From contig NZ_JOID01000020.1 of the NCBI RefSeq assembly GCF_000719865.1, positions 47,429-111,428 of the forward strand: DNA of 64,000 nucleotides, read 5' to 3'. The notes under the pieces are model-generated. The model saw only the letters and a program-made list of their open reading frames with translations, did no database searches and was not told the DNA's origin. The position numbers and the translations under genes are program-made. Shown one piece after another: positions 8,547 to 16,201 of this stretch. Source of the stretch: Streptomyces albus subsp. albus. Its GTDB lineage: Bacteria > Actinomycetota > Actinomycetes > Streptomycetales > Streptomycetaceae. The number at the start of each line of letters is the position of its first letter. Position 1 is the stretch's first letter.

Positions 8547-9825
8547 GTGCTGCTCGGTTTCAGAGTGGCAAATCACCGGTCGGTTCGCGCCGAGCAAGAG
8601 TTGTCGCTGGTGGCCATGGAGTTCAACGAGGGGGCAGGGCCCGACACCGGCGTTCGGGTGGATGGCAGACCGGTCTCCGTGCTGCCTGTGGTGGGACTCT
8701 ACGGAGCGAACGCCTCAGGGAAGTCGAACACCCTCAGCGCCCTGCGCTTCATGTGCCGCGCCGTACGGGAGTCCTTCGCCGACTGGGGGAAGCATCCGGA
8801 GCGGGTCCCGCGCGAACCCTTCGCGCTCGATGCGGAGGCGTGTGAGGAGACCAGCCTCTTCGAGGTCGAGCTGCTGCTGGACGCACGCGGCAGGCGGGCG
8901 CGCTACACCTACGGTTTCGAGCTGTCCGACGAACGCGTCGAAGCCGAGTGGCTACACGCCTATCCCTCTGGCCGCCGCCAAGTGTGGTTCGACCGTGAGG
9001 CCGGACGGCCGGAGGAGACGGGCGGCGAGTTCCGATTCCCCGGCACGGGCCTCAAGGGCCGCAAGGAGAGACTGGCCGAGAGCACTCGGCCGAACGCTCT
9101 GTTCCTCACCGTCGGCGCCGCCCTCAATCATCCCCAACTCGCTGTCGTGCACCGGTGGTTGAGCGACAACGTCTGGTTGCTGACCCCCGGAGACGGCGTT
9201 TCCGCCCGCACCCGCTGGACTCGCGAACTCCTCACCGGAGCCGCCAAGGAGAACAAGACGCTGTGGGAGCGCATTGAGCGCATGCTGTCCGTCGCCGACC
9301 TGGGCACCACGGGCTTCACTGCCGACCCCGCTACCGGCGGACTGCGACTCCTGCACCGGGCGGCGGGCGGTTCGGAGCGGCCCCTGGACTTCGCGGATCA
9401 GGAATCCTCCGGCACCCACGCCTGGTTCACCTTCCTTCGGCCCACTGCTGCACTCCCTGGACCGGGGCGGCGTCATGCTCGTCGACGAACTCGACCCCAG
9501 CCTTCACCCCCTGTTGGTGGCTGAAGTGATCGGCCTCTTCCAGGACCGCGAGGCCAATCCGCACCACGCTCAGCTCGTCTTCACCACACACAACGCGACT
9601 CTGCTCGGGCCATCCGTGGTGCACGGCTCCCTGCACCTCGACCAGATCTGGATCACCCACAAGAACGCCACGGGGGAGAGTGAGCTGTACCCGATCACGG
9701 CCGCGCGCAAGGCCCGTAAGGACAACAACTTGGAACGCCGTTACCTGCACGGCCACTACGGCGGCATTCCCCGGCTGACCGCCGGGGAGATCGCGAGGGA
9801 AACAGTCCAGTTCGGTCAGACGTGA
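8547..9825 (+). pseudogene. AAA family ATPase, broken by a one-base frameshift
   Basis: The protein starts at a GTG after AGAGGAGAGA and reads FRVANHRSVRAEQELSLVA, the N-terminus of COG1106-like (AAA_15) ATPases. Walker A GANASGKSNT is at residues 53-62. After SSGTHAWFTFL the frame is lost. One extra base near 9438 (a C between CTT and GGC) shifts the rest; reading on in the other frame gives GPLLHSLDRGGVMLVDELDPSLHP, the Walker B and D-loop, then QLVFTTHNATLL, the H-loop region, to a stop at 9825. Without the extra base the product would be about 425 residues. Relatives are often defence ATPases paired with a Toprim/RloB-like nuclease; none follows here. Real decay and a sequencing error are both possible. 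Confidence 0.8.
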
Positions 9826-9839
9826 TGGGTATGCAGGGA

Positions 9840-10049
9840 TCAGGAAGAGGCAGAGGGCAGGTTGTCCATGTTCCCGTTCCGCACTCCCGCGATGAAGGTG
9901 GTGAGCGCTGCGTGGCTCACCTTGATGGTCCGAGCTGGGTGAACGCTGTCCCGGACGGCCATGCGGTCCTGGCCGCAGATGGCTATCTCCACACAGTTGT
10001 TGCCGCCCCCGCCGCAGAATGACGAGCGCTTCCAGTCGAGTCCGTTCAC
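9840..10049 (-). CDS. DUF397 protein (third of three)
   Basis: A 69-residue protein with the DUF397 signature: WKRSSFCGGGGNNCVEIA near the start, then VAVRDS-type and PARTIKVSHAALTTFI segments. The GTG at 10049 follows GAGGAC at good spacing; the longer frame would add a non-conserved tail. DUF397 proteins occur in Streptomyces next to WhiJ/AbaA-type regulators, and their biochemical role is not established. It is last in a minus-strand series with two paralogues and the XRE regulator, and is very similar to the copy at 10421-10630. Confidence 0.85.
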   Translation of the reverse strand: MNGLDWKRSSFCGGGGNNCVEIAICGQDRMAVRDSVHPARTIKVSHAALTTFIAGVRNGNMDNLPSASS

Positions 10050-10141
10050 TGTCAGTCCTCTCGGAACGTGTGTGCCAGAGAGCGGATGAGTTCCCGGGAA
10101 CGGCCGGGAGATCACCGGAGAGGTCCAGTAGGTACGACGGT

Positions 10142-10342
10142 TCAGCCGCGAGGGTTGTCCAGCGCGCCCGTCCGCAGGCCGGTGATCAGCGCGTCGAGCG
10201 CCGCACGGCTCGCCCTGATGGACCGTGCGGGCTGGACGCTGTCCCGTATGGCCACAGCCTCGCCGTCACAGGCGGCCACCTCAACGCAAGCGTTGCCGGC
10301 AGCCTCGGAGTAGGAAGATTTTGTCCATACCGGCTCGGACAA
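10142..10342 (-). CDS. DUF397 protein (second of three)
   Basis: A DUF397 protein: WTKSSYSEAAGNACVEVAACDG, then AIRDSVQPARSIRASRAALDALI. I place the start at the TTG at 10342 because it follows AAGGAG by a few bases and gives 66 residues, the usual family length. An alternative GTG at 10396 adds 18 residues but has no clear ribosome binding site. It is more diverged from the other two copies, with a different spacer around the conserved NxCVEVA motif. Confidence 0.75.
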   Translation of the reverse strand: MSEPVWTKSSYSEAAGNACVEVAACDGEAVAIRDSVQPARSIRASRAALDALITGLRTGALDNPRG

Positions 10343-10420
10343 AGCGCTCCTTTCGAAGGCTCCGATTGCGTCGTTGACCAGCGTGGTCCTGCTCACGCAG
10401 AGGTGTGGGATACACGGTCG

Positions 10421-10630
10421 TCAGGCTGGCGTGACCGGCGGGCGGTTCACCTCTCCCTTCCGTACTCCCGTGATGAAGGTGGTGAGCGCTGCTCGGCTCA
10501 CCCTGATGGTCCGGGCCGGGTGAACACTGTCCCGGATGGCTATGCCGTCTTCGTCGCTGACGGCAACCTCGACACAGTTGTTGCCTCCGCCGGCGCAGAA
10601 GGAAGAGCGTTTCCAGGTGGGTTGGGTCAT
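10421..10630 (-). CDS. DUF397 protein (first of three)
   Basis: A 69-residue DUF397 protein (WKRSSFCAGGGNNCVEVAV, then PARTIRVSRAALTTFITGV). The ATG at 10630 lies only 11 bases after the stop of the XRE regulator at 10642 and follows a GAGGACCGAGG stretch, so the two form one operon. The downstream copy at 9840-10049 is nearly the same through the conserved core, indicating recent duplication. Confidence 0.88.
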   Translation of the reverse strand: MTQPTWKRSSFCAGGGNNCVEVAVSDEDGIAIRDSVHPARTIRVSRAALTTFITGVRKGEVNRPPVTPA

Positions 10631-10641
10631 CCTCGGTCCTC

Positions 10642-11496
10642 TCAGAGCGTGCGCGCGATCGACCGGATGAGGTCCCGCGACTTGACAGGCGAGAGTGCGG
10701 ACTCCTCCATCAGGTTCAGTAGGGAACGATAGTTCGTCAACGGCGTTGCGGCATCGATGAAATGAGCCCCGAAAGCCGTATCCAACTGGACGGTGTCCAG
10801 TTCCGGGACCGGACCTTCCGCATAGAGAACCGACTGCCCGGCGCCATGGAAGGCGTCGGCGCTGAACGGGATGACCCGCAACGTGATGTTGGGGTGCGCT
10901 GTCACCTCGGCGAGGTGTTCCAACTGCCTGCGCGCTGTGTCGCGGCCTCCGAACGCGATCCGGAGAGCGGCCTCATGGACGATGCCGACGTACGGCGGTC
11001 CATCCTCCCGCGTGAGCACGGTCTGCCGGCTCATGCGGTGCGCGACGCGGAGTTCCACGTCCAGGCGCGGCAGGCTGGGTACGGAGAGGTCGAAGATCGA
11101 CCTCGCGTAATCCTCGGTTTGCAGCAAGCCCGGCACATGGACCGTCTGCGCGGTCCGGATGCGCTTGGCATAGTGCTCCAGCTCGGATACGTCCAGGTGT
11201 CCGTCGGGCAGCTTGCCCCGGTATTCCGTCCACCAGTGCTTGGTGCGCCGGCTCGCCGCCATGTCGGCCAGGGCGTCCACCAGCGCCTCGTTCGGGCACT
11301 TGTAGTGGCATGCGAGCTGCCGGACCCGGTCCTCGCTGACCGTGGTGCGTCCGGCCTCGATGTTGGAGATCATCGTGCGGTCCGCGCCCAGCATCGAGGC
11401 GGCTTCCTGGATGGAGATCCCTGCCTGCTCGCGCATGCGGCGGAGTTCGGTGGCCAAGCGGCGCTGGCGGCCGGTTGGAGCGTTTCGTGCGGCCAT
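10642..11496 (-). CDS. XRE-DUF5753 regulator (WhiJ/AbaA type)
   Basis: A 284-residue regulator. Residues about 12-70 form an XRE helix-turn-helix (LRRMREQAGISIQEAASMLG, then TMISNIEAGRTTVSED). The rest is a DUF5753 domain, with HYAKRIRTAQTVHVPGLLQT and FSADAFHGAGQSVLY as recognisable segments. The ATG at 11496 follows GAGAGGA. This family includes WhiJ-like regulators of Streptomyces development. The arrangement here, regulator plus DUF397 genes plus a divergent RsbW-like kinase gene, is that of whiJ/abaA-like loci, where the small DUF397 partner is thought to modulate the regulator. It probably represses from the divergent region at 11497-11874. Confidence 0.88.
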   Translation of the reverse strand: MAARNAPTGRQRRLATELRRMREQAGISIQEAASMLGADRTMISNIEAGRTTVSEDRVRQLACHYKCPNEALVDALADMAASRRTKHWWTEYRGKLPDGHLDVSELEHYAKRIRTAQTVHVPGLLQTEDYARSIFDLSVPSLPRLDVELRVAHRMSRQTVLTREDGPPYVGIVHEAALRIAFGGRDTARRQLEHLAEVTAHPNITLRVIPFSADAFHGAGQSVLYAEGPVPELDTVQLDTAFGAHFIDAATPLTNYRSLLNLMEESALSPVKSRDLIRSIARTL

Positions 11497-11874
11497 GAGT
11501 CCTCTCCCGTGAGTGCGATGCAGTGTGGCAGGCCGCCGAAACGGCATACCAGTGAAAGAAGTTCATATTCACTCGTTCGTAGACATTGACTCATGAGTGA
11601 GTCGATAGTGCTCTACGGTGTGAGGCGCGCCGCCCAACTCTCCATCCCCGTCCACCGGAAGCGCACCGTCGGCCACGGGCCCAGGCCAGGCGGCGAGCCA
11701 CCGCAGGCGGCCACGGCGAATCCCCACCCGGGCCGCCAGGGGACATGGAGCGACCCGCACCCGACGACGGCCGTATCGCGCCGTCTCGACGCCCTGGAGC
11801 GGCGCGCGTCGCACCCCGGCCACACCGCGTTCGAGCGCAGGCCGTCACCCATGCCACCGCACAAGGAGGTGCCC
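11497..11874. other. Divergent regulatory region of the WhiJ-like cluster
   Basis: This 378-bp spacer separates the XRE regulator from the kinase-like gene. It is lower in GC near 11540-11620 and contains the inverted repeat at 11588-11603. No convincing gene lies within it: the frame open from 11593 has no ribosome binding site, and its first 94 codons do not resemble the family. Confidence 0.55.
11586..11603. promoter_or_regulatory. Candidate operator with -35-like box
   Basis: TTGACT at 11586-11591 overlaps GACTC-ATGAGT-GAGTC at 11588-11603, an inverted repeat whose core ACTCATGAGT is itself a perfect 10-bp palindrome. The matching -10 box is weak, so the transcription direction is unclear. 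It sits in the divergent region where a WhiJ-like regulator would be expected to bind. Confidence 0.45.
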
Positions 11875-12423
11875 GTGAACCCGGAATCACAACTCCCGCT
11901 TTCCGCCCGCCCCGTACAAGCACCGCAGACCCCGGGGGCCGTCCCCCCGCTCCCGTACCCGGTGCCCACTCCGTTCGCCGGCCCGTGGGAGTACGCCCTC
12001 CGCTTTCCCGGGGACCCGCGCGGCCCCGGAGTCGCGCGGGCGACGTTGCGGGCCGTGCTGACCGCGCACCACCTCGGTGAACTCGCCGACCGTGCCGAGC
12101 TGCTGACCTCCGAGCTGACGACCAACGCCGTCCGCTATTCCAAGGGCCCCGCCGCCGTGCTGCTGCGCTGGGCGGCGCCGATCCTCCGGGTCAGCGTCTC
12201 CGACCCGTGCCCGGAGTTCCCCGCGCCCCGGGTGCCCGTCGGGCCGGTGGCGGCGGACGCCGAACGGGGGAGAGGGCTGCTGATCCTCGATCTGCTCGCC
12301 GACGCCTGGGGCGACTGCTGTGCGGAGGAGCCGGCCCTGGGCTCCGTCGGCAAGAGCATCTGGTTCGAGCTGATCCTCGGCGCCGGACCGCCGTCCCCGG
12401 AGGCCCCCGCGCTCGCGGCCTGA
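11875..12423 (+). CDS. RsbW-like ATP-binding protein
   Basis: A 182-residue protein with a GHKL/HATPase_c fold of the anti-sigma-factor kinase type. LADRAELLTSELTTNAVRYS near 67-86 is the N-box, and AERGRGLLILDLLADAWG near 124-141 is the G1-box region. The GTG start at 11875 follows a perfect AAGGAGGT. A Pro-rich stretch of about 35 residues precedes the domain. Such proteins are abundant in Streptomyces, often beside XRE-DUF5753 and DUF397 genes as here; a few are true anti-sigma kinases and most have no known target. No sigma factor lies nearby. Confidence 0.85.
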   Translation: MNPESQLPLSARPVQAPQTPGAVPPLPYPVPTPFAGPWEYALRFPGDPRGPGVARATLRAVLTAHHLGELADRAELLTSELTTNAVRYSKGPAAVLLRWAAPILRVSVSDPCPEFPAPRVPVGPVAADAERGRGLLILDLLADAWGDCCAEEPALGSVGKSIWFELILGAGPPSPEAPALAA

Positions 12424-12449
12424 CAGGCGTTCGCCTGGCCGCAGTGCTT

Positions 12450-12488
12450 GCCGTACGGGTTCAGCCACCGTGGCCGAACCCGTACGGC
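12450..12488 (+). terminator. Strong hairpin terminator
   Basis: 13-bp perfect arms (GCCGTACGGGTTC at 12450-12462, complement at 12476-12488) enclose a second short stem, GCCAC-C-GTGGC, making an almost continuous palindrome 27 bases after the kinase-like gene. Confidence 0.75.
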
Positions 12489-13024
12489 CCGGCGAAGTCG
12501 CCGGTCCGCGCGGGCGCCTTGGGCCCGCGTGGCGGCTTGCTTCACCGCGGGGCACCGCCGTGGTCTTGCTTCGGAGACCAGTGCCGGCAAGTGGCGCGAA
12601 GCCGCCGTTGCCGGGGTGCCGGGGCCGCCGGGAAGCGCGTGGCTTGCTTCGGCTCTTTGGCGGTGTCGTGGAGAGAACGTGGTCGGCGTTGCGTGAATGT
12701 GATGGGCGGGTGAAGCCTGTTCAACCGCTTGTGTCCGCTCTTGTCTGCCTGTACATGCCGGTGTGATCACCGTAGTGTCGCCGCCGCCACGGACGAGATC
12801 GAGCCAACCTGGCTGATTCTTCTGGCCATAGCCAGGAATCCTGCGTCAAAACTACCGCAAATACCCTGCGTACTTGGACCCACCCCAAGGAAGAGATCAA
12901 GCGCTCGGTCCAGAGCAGTGGGATTGGCGACCCGGATCGGGCAATCGAGGTAGCTAATCCTCTATTTCTGGTGGAGTGGGAGTGTGCATTCGGTCACGGC
13001 CCACAAAATGTATCGAGAGGCGAC
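12489..13024. other. Non-coding stretch leading into the low-GC patch
   Basis: Ordinary GC-rich sequence to about 12760, then a marked drop in GC. I see no gene with both a start signal and a recognisable protein. A small CGGTG-TGAT-CACCG inverted repeat lies near 12762. The sequence just before 13025 carries a GAGAGG ribosome binding site for the next gene. Confidence 0.5.
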
Positions 13025-13231
13025 ATGCTGTTCATTCTATTGGGAGCATTTATGGGAGTGGCCGGACTTGCGGTATCACTCAACATTTGGGGCGCTGCTG
13101 ACAGATGCGCCGATTTTCTCAGGCGTAATACATTGGAGGATGATATTAGTATGCCAGGCCTGAGGATGGTCGGCGCTGCTGCAACTGTATGCGGCATTCT
13201 AGGGGTTGTTACGGCGCTTACTCTCTGGTGA
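13025..13231 (+). CDS. Two-helix membrane microprotein A
   Basis: A 68-residue protein in a patch of about half GC (30 of 60 bases at 13021-13080 by hand count), far below its surroundings. The ATG at 13025 follows GAGAGG. Helix one spans about 2-22 (FILLGAFMGVAGLAVSLNIWG), a charged linker follows (DRCADFLRRNTLEDD), and helix two is MVGAAATVCGILGVVTALTLW to the C-terminus. The layout (Leu/Ala helix, N-x(4-6)-aromatic linker with a basic end, then G-x-R-x-VG helix) recurs in the three genes that follow. I know no named family. The frame is open upstream to 12971, but that extension lacks a ribosome binding site. Confidence 0.65.
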   Translation: MLFILLGAFMGVAGLAVSLNIWGAADRCADFLRRNTLEDDISMPGLRMVGAAATVCGILGVVTALTLW

Positions 13232-13266
13232 ATAGGCTTCTCGCGTCTAGAGCTCAGGTAGCGTAA

Positions 13267-13476
13267 ATGATCCTTGTGGTGCCAACACTTATGATGCTGA
13301 CCGGCCTGGCTATTGCTGTGAATTGTGGGGGTGTCGCTGAGCAGTTGACCGAGTTGGTGTTGAAACGCACGATTTCGGAAAATATCGAAGCGAGGGGTGC
13401 TGGATGGTTTGGAGTTTCGTGGGTTCTTGTCGGCCTTGTCTCGTTGGTGGCGTTGATATTTCTGGAAGCTTACTAA
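13267..13476 (+). CDS. Two-helix membrane microprotein B
   Basis: A 69-residue protein 35 bases after microprotein A. Helix one is about 2-19 (ILVVPTLMMLTGLAIAVN), the linker GGVAEQLTELVLKRTISENIEARG is amphipathic, and helix two is WFGVSWVLVGLVSLVALIFLEAY. Both the GLAIAVN segment and the linker parallel GLAVSLN and its linker in A. No clear ribosome binding site precedes the ATG, so it may be translated by coupling or not at all. It shares the low-GC composition of its neighbours. Confidence 0.5.
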   Translation: MILVVPTLMMLTGLAIAVNCGGVAEQLTELVLKRTISENIEARGAGWFGVSWVLVGLVSLVALIFLEAY

Positions 13477-13933
13477 GTCACCAGAACGTGGCAATCTAAA
13501 TTCGTTGCGAACGGCGCCGCGCTCGGCCGAAATTTACTCGAAGTTGAACTCGTGATGGCGGGCGGTGCGGTCATGGTGTCTCGGTGATCAGGCCGGTCTC
13601 GGCCGATGGCTGCCAGGATCCGGTAGCAGGCGGGCAGCGCCGGAGGGAAACGTCCGGCGTGGAAGTCCAGTATCAAAAGCCCTACAAGGGGAACAAAGCA
13701 GCGGTCCGTGGCATCACGCGAAGCCTGCAGCGTCGTTAGAGGCCCCCTATCGGGAGGCGGGGAGTGTCGAGCCCCTGAAATCTGGATGAAGGCCATGCGG
13801 GCAGCGAGGATCCTGGACATGCGGCCGTGAAGCCCTCCTTGGTATGGGCATGGAATGTTGTGTAATAGGTGGGCGTGAGCCGAGGTGCTCCGGAAAGGAA
13901 AGGTCAAAATTACCACTACAGGAAGTTATGCAG
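13477..13933. other. Unassigned stretch, possible mobile-element remnant
   Basis: 457 bp between microproteins B and C. The middle (13560-13850) is more GC-rich than its flanks and reads in several frames without a start signal. The minus-strand frame (13473-13916) is open but matches no family I recognise. Composition differing on both sides suggests a decayed inserted segment. Confidence 0.35.
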
Positions 13934-14206
13934 ATGGTGGATGTCGACCCCCTGATAACCGCAATGTCACCCAGTGATGGCTATGCGTTTCGTCTTGTCT
14001 GGGGATTCCTGGCAACTCCCATCGGTTTGGCTCTTGCATTTGACTACAGAAATTGCGCCATCTCCCTGTTCGACTTCCTTGACAGGATGACCCCTGGAGG
14101 GTCGGGAACGGCTTCACACAACCTCGTGAGGCTCATCGGCGGAGTCATTGGGCTGCTTGGAATAAGCGTCGTGCTATTCTCCGGTTACAAAATGACCCTC
14201 GGTTGA
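13934..14206 (+). CDS. Two-helix membrane microprotein C
   Basis: A 90-residue protein; the ATG at 13934 lies eight bases after AGGAAG, a better spacing than the ATG at 13928. After about 18 polar residues, helix one is RLVWGFLATPIGLALAFDY, the linker RNCAISLFDFLDRMTPGGSG follows, and helix two is LVRLIGGVIGLLGISVVLF. GLALAFDY-x(6)-LFDFLDR and LVRLIGG align with the matching segments of A and D. Hand count at 13921-13980 gives 32 of 60 G+C. Its stop lies 12 bases before the start chosen for D, so the two are probably co-translated. Function unknown. Confidence 0.65.
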   Translation: MVDVDPLITAMSPSDGYAFRLVWGFLATPIGLALAFDYRNCAISLFDFLDRMTPGGSGTASHNLVRLIGGVIGLLGISVVLFSGYKMTLG

Positions 14207-14217
14207 AGCGCTGTGGC

Positions 14218-14610
14218 ATGTCAACGTTCCTTCTCGGCGTAGCGATGCTCGACGTGAGTGATGCAGTGTCCACTGCAGGTTCGGCAACCGGTGGAGTAGT
14301 ATTCTCCAGCGTCCTGTTCGCTCTATTTGCGGCTTATGGATGGATGACCGCCCTGAATTATGCGGACGTCACCTATCGTCTCTTTGGTTACTTCTCGCGA
14401 GCCGTGTTCGTGGGGCCTGCCGCCCCTGGCACCTTGCGGCTGGTGGGCGCGGGAATTGCCATTATCGGAACAGTGGGTTTGACGTTCGCCGCCTCCGGCC
14501 TCGACCACCTCGTCCGTGTCATGAAACGTAAGCTGAAGAAGATCCAGGACCCGCCCCATCCGATCGACGGCTGTCTCGCCGGAACCGGCCTCCGGCGCGG
14601 TCCACCATGA
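14218..14610 (+). CDS. Two-helix membrane microprotein D with basic tail
   Basis: A 130-residue relative of A-C. After about 28 residues, helix one is VVFSSVLFALFAAYGWMTALN, the linker YADVTYRLFGYFSRAVFVGP follows, and helix two is TLRLVGAGIAIIGTVGLTFAA. Unlike the others it has a cytosol-type basic tail (MKRKLKKIQ) and a further 25 residues whose composition returns to high GC, perhaps a fused or drifted end. An overlapping TTG at 14203 is an alternative start. It lies immediately after C and converges on the DUF427 gene. Function unknown. Confidence 0.6.
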   Translation: MSTFLLGVAMLDVSDAVSTAGSATGGVVFSSVLFALFAAYGWMTALNYADVTYRLFGYFSRAVFVGPAAPGTLRLVGAGIAIIGTVGLTFAASGLDHLVRVMKRKLKKIQDPPHPIDGCLAGTGLRRGPP

Positions 14611-14630
14611 CGGACAGCACGCATTGACGG

Positions 14631-14972
14631 TCAGTAACCCGAGTGGTCGGGCACGACCTCCGTCTCGTAGAAGCAGAAGTGGTCCTTGATCCGCGCCACT
14701 TCGGGCTTGGGGTCCGGGTAGGCCCACACCAGGTCCGGGGCTTCCGGGCGGGACCAGTACGAGGCGTCGCCCTTGAACGGGCAGTGGGTGCTGGTGTCCG
14801 ACGGGGTGAGGAGGTCCGTCCGGACGTCCTCCGGCGGGAGGTAGTAGCGGACCGGGCAGCCGGTCTCGCGGAGCAGCAACGGGCGGCGGCTCTCGGCCAG
14901 CACCTCCCCGGCGTGCGTGACGCGGACGTGTGCCGTGCCCTGTTCGATCGTGATGCGGTGTCCTGCGGTCAC
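14631..14972 (-). CDS. DUF427 family protein
   Basis: A 113-residue protein of the DUF427 family, with HVRVTHAGEVLAESRRPLLL, the VRYYLPPEDVR segment and the highly typical THCPFKGDASYWS and VAWAYPDP-like motif. The GTG at 14972 sits behind AAGGAG; upstream codons look non-conserved. The family is a small beta-barrel of unknown function that is common in actinobacteria, often near redox or stress genes. It marks the return from the low-GC island to normal composition and is divergent from the SDR gene. Confidence 0.85.
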   Translation of the reverse strand: MTAGHRITIEQGTAHVRVTHAGEVLAESRRPLLLRETGCPVRYYLPPEDVRTDLLTPSDTSTHCPFKGDASYWSRPEAPDLVWAYPDPKPEVARIKDHFCFYETEVVPDHSGY

Positions 14973-15198
14973 GGGGACTCCTTCGTGTGGGGCTCCGGGC
15001 AACGGGCTATTGGGCTACGAGGCGGGAGCAGGCGGGCTGTGGTCCCGCCCGGCTCTCGTCTTCCGACAGCAAGCCGGCCGCGTTCCTTCTTCCCCGCAGG
15101 CCCGGCGGCCCGGCGGCCCGGTGCAGGCACGGCGTGGGCACGGCGCCCCGGCCGGCCGGAGAGCGGTCGTCGGTCGCCCGTGCGGCAAGCTGGGGCCC

Positions 15199-15888
15199 AT
15201 GACTGCACATCTGATCACAGGGGCCGGATCGGGCATCGGGGCCGCCGTCGCGCGGCGGCTGGACGAGCGCGGGGACGAGCTGTGGCTGCTGGCGCGGGAC
15301 GCCGGGCGGGCCCGGGAACTGGAACGGGCGTTCCCCGGGGCGCGGACCCTCGTCGGCGACCTCGCCGCACCGGAGAAGCTGTCCTGGGCGCTCAGCCACC
15401 AGGAGGTCCCGGAGCGGCTCGACTCGATCATCCACTCCGCCGGTGTGGTGGAGCTCGGCACGGTCGGCGAGCTGACCCCCAAGGCGTGGAACCGGCAGCT
15501 CGCCGTCAACCTCGTCTCGCCCGCCGAGCTGACCCGGCTGCTGCTGCCGCAGCTCCGGCTGTCGCGCGGTCACGTCGTCTTCGTCAACTCGGGGTCGGGG
15601 CTGCGCGCCAACCCGGACTGGTCCGCGTATGCCGCGAGCAAGCACGGGCTGAAGGCGCTCGCCGACTCCCTGCGCGCCGAGGAGCACGACAACGGCGTGC
15701 GGGTCACCTCTGTCTACCCGGGCCGCACCGCCACGCCCATGCAGGCGAAGGTCCACCAGCACGAGGGGAAGCCGTACGAGCAGGGGCGCTGGATCGCGGC
15801 GGAGTCGGTCGCGACCACCGTCGTCACGGCGCTCACCCTGCCCCGGGACGCGGAGGTCACCGACCTGTCGGTGCGCCCCGGCCACTGA
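15199..15888 (+). CDS. Short-chain dehydrogenase/reductase
   Basis: A 229-residue classical SDR. The nucleotide-binding motif TGAGSGIG is at residues 6-13, the catalytic Ser131 in NSGSG, and Tyr144/Lys148 in YAASK. A short NNG-like region (HSAGVVELG) replaces NAG. The C-terminal VYPGRTATPMQ is typical of SDRs acting on sugars, lipids or small carbonyls with NAD(P)H, and the substrate cannot be read from the sequence. No ribosome binding site is obvious before the ATG. Confidence 0.88.
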   Translation: MTAHLITGAGSGIGAAVARRLDERGDELWLLARDAGRARELERAFPGARTLVGDLAAPEKLSWALSHQEVPERLDSIIHSAGVVELGTVGELTPKAWNRQLAVNLVSPAELTRLLLPQLRLSRGHVVFVNSGSGLRANPDWSAYAASKHGLKALADSLRAEEHDNGVRVTSVYPGRTATPMQAKVHQHEGKPYEQGRWIAAESVATTVVTALTLPRDAEVTDLSVRPGH

Positions 15889-16201
15889 GCGCCTGTGGTC
15901 GGCGACCGCGACCGGGGTCGCGACCGGGGCCGGGGCCGGGGCGGCGTGCACCGGGGCTGCGGAGAAGGGGCGTCGGGCTTCGGGAATCCCTACCGGGTAG
16001 GGCTTCTGCGGTCGGTCCACGCGGGTGCCCGACCGGTTCCGGCGGATCCGGTGGTCGCGGTCGTGAGTCCGCACAGCCCGCCCGGCGACGTGGTCCGGCA
16101 GAACGGTGCCGCATCCCGTACGCGCCCCCACCCGCGCGGGCGGCCCCGGTGCCGCCCGGCCTCTCCCGTCCCGCGAGGGGCCGTCTCGTACGCTTCACCG
16201 C
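15889..16201. other. Intergenic region SDR to MetE-like gene
   Basis: A 313-bp stretch. A hairpin with 7-bp arms (CGCGACC-gg-GGTCGCG, 15907-15922) soon after the SDR stop may end transcription. TACGCT at 16189-16194 ends seven bases before the next start and may be a -10 box for a leaderless transcript. No gene is seen. Confidence 0.45.

Noticed and set aside
9822..10022. Small frame directly after the broken ATPase, considered as its nuclease partner
   Set aside because: It is antisense to a clear DUF397 gene and has no Toprim or RloB-like motif.
12448..12766. Overlapping small frames after the kinase-like gene
   Set aside because: They run through the hairpin terminator and are Arg/Ala-rich shadows.
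13473..13916. 147-codon minus-strand frame between microproteins B and C
   Set aside because: No ribosome binding site, no domain, and amino-acid pattern unlike a coding gene; treated as part of an unassigned segment.
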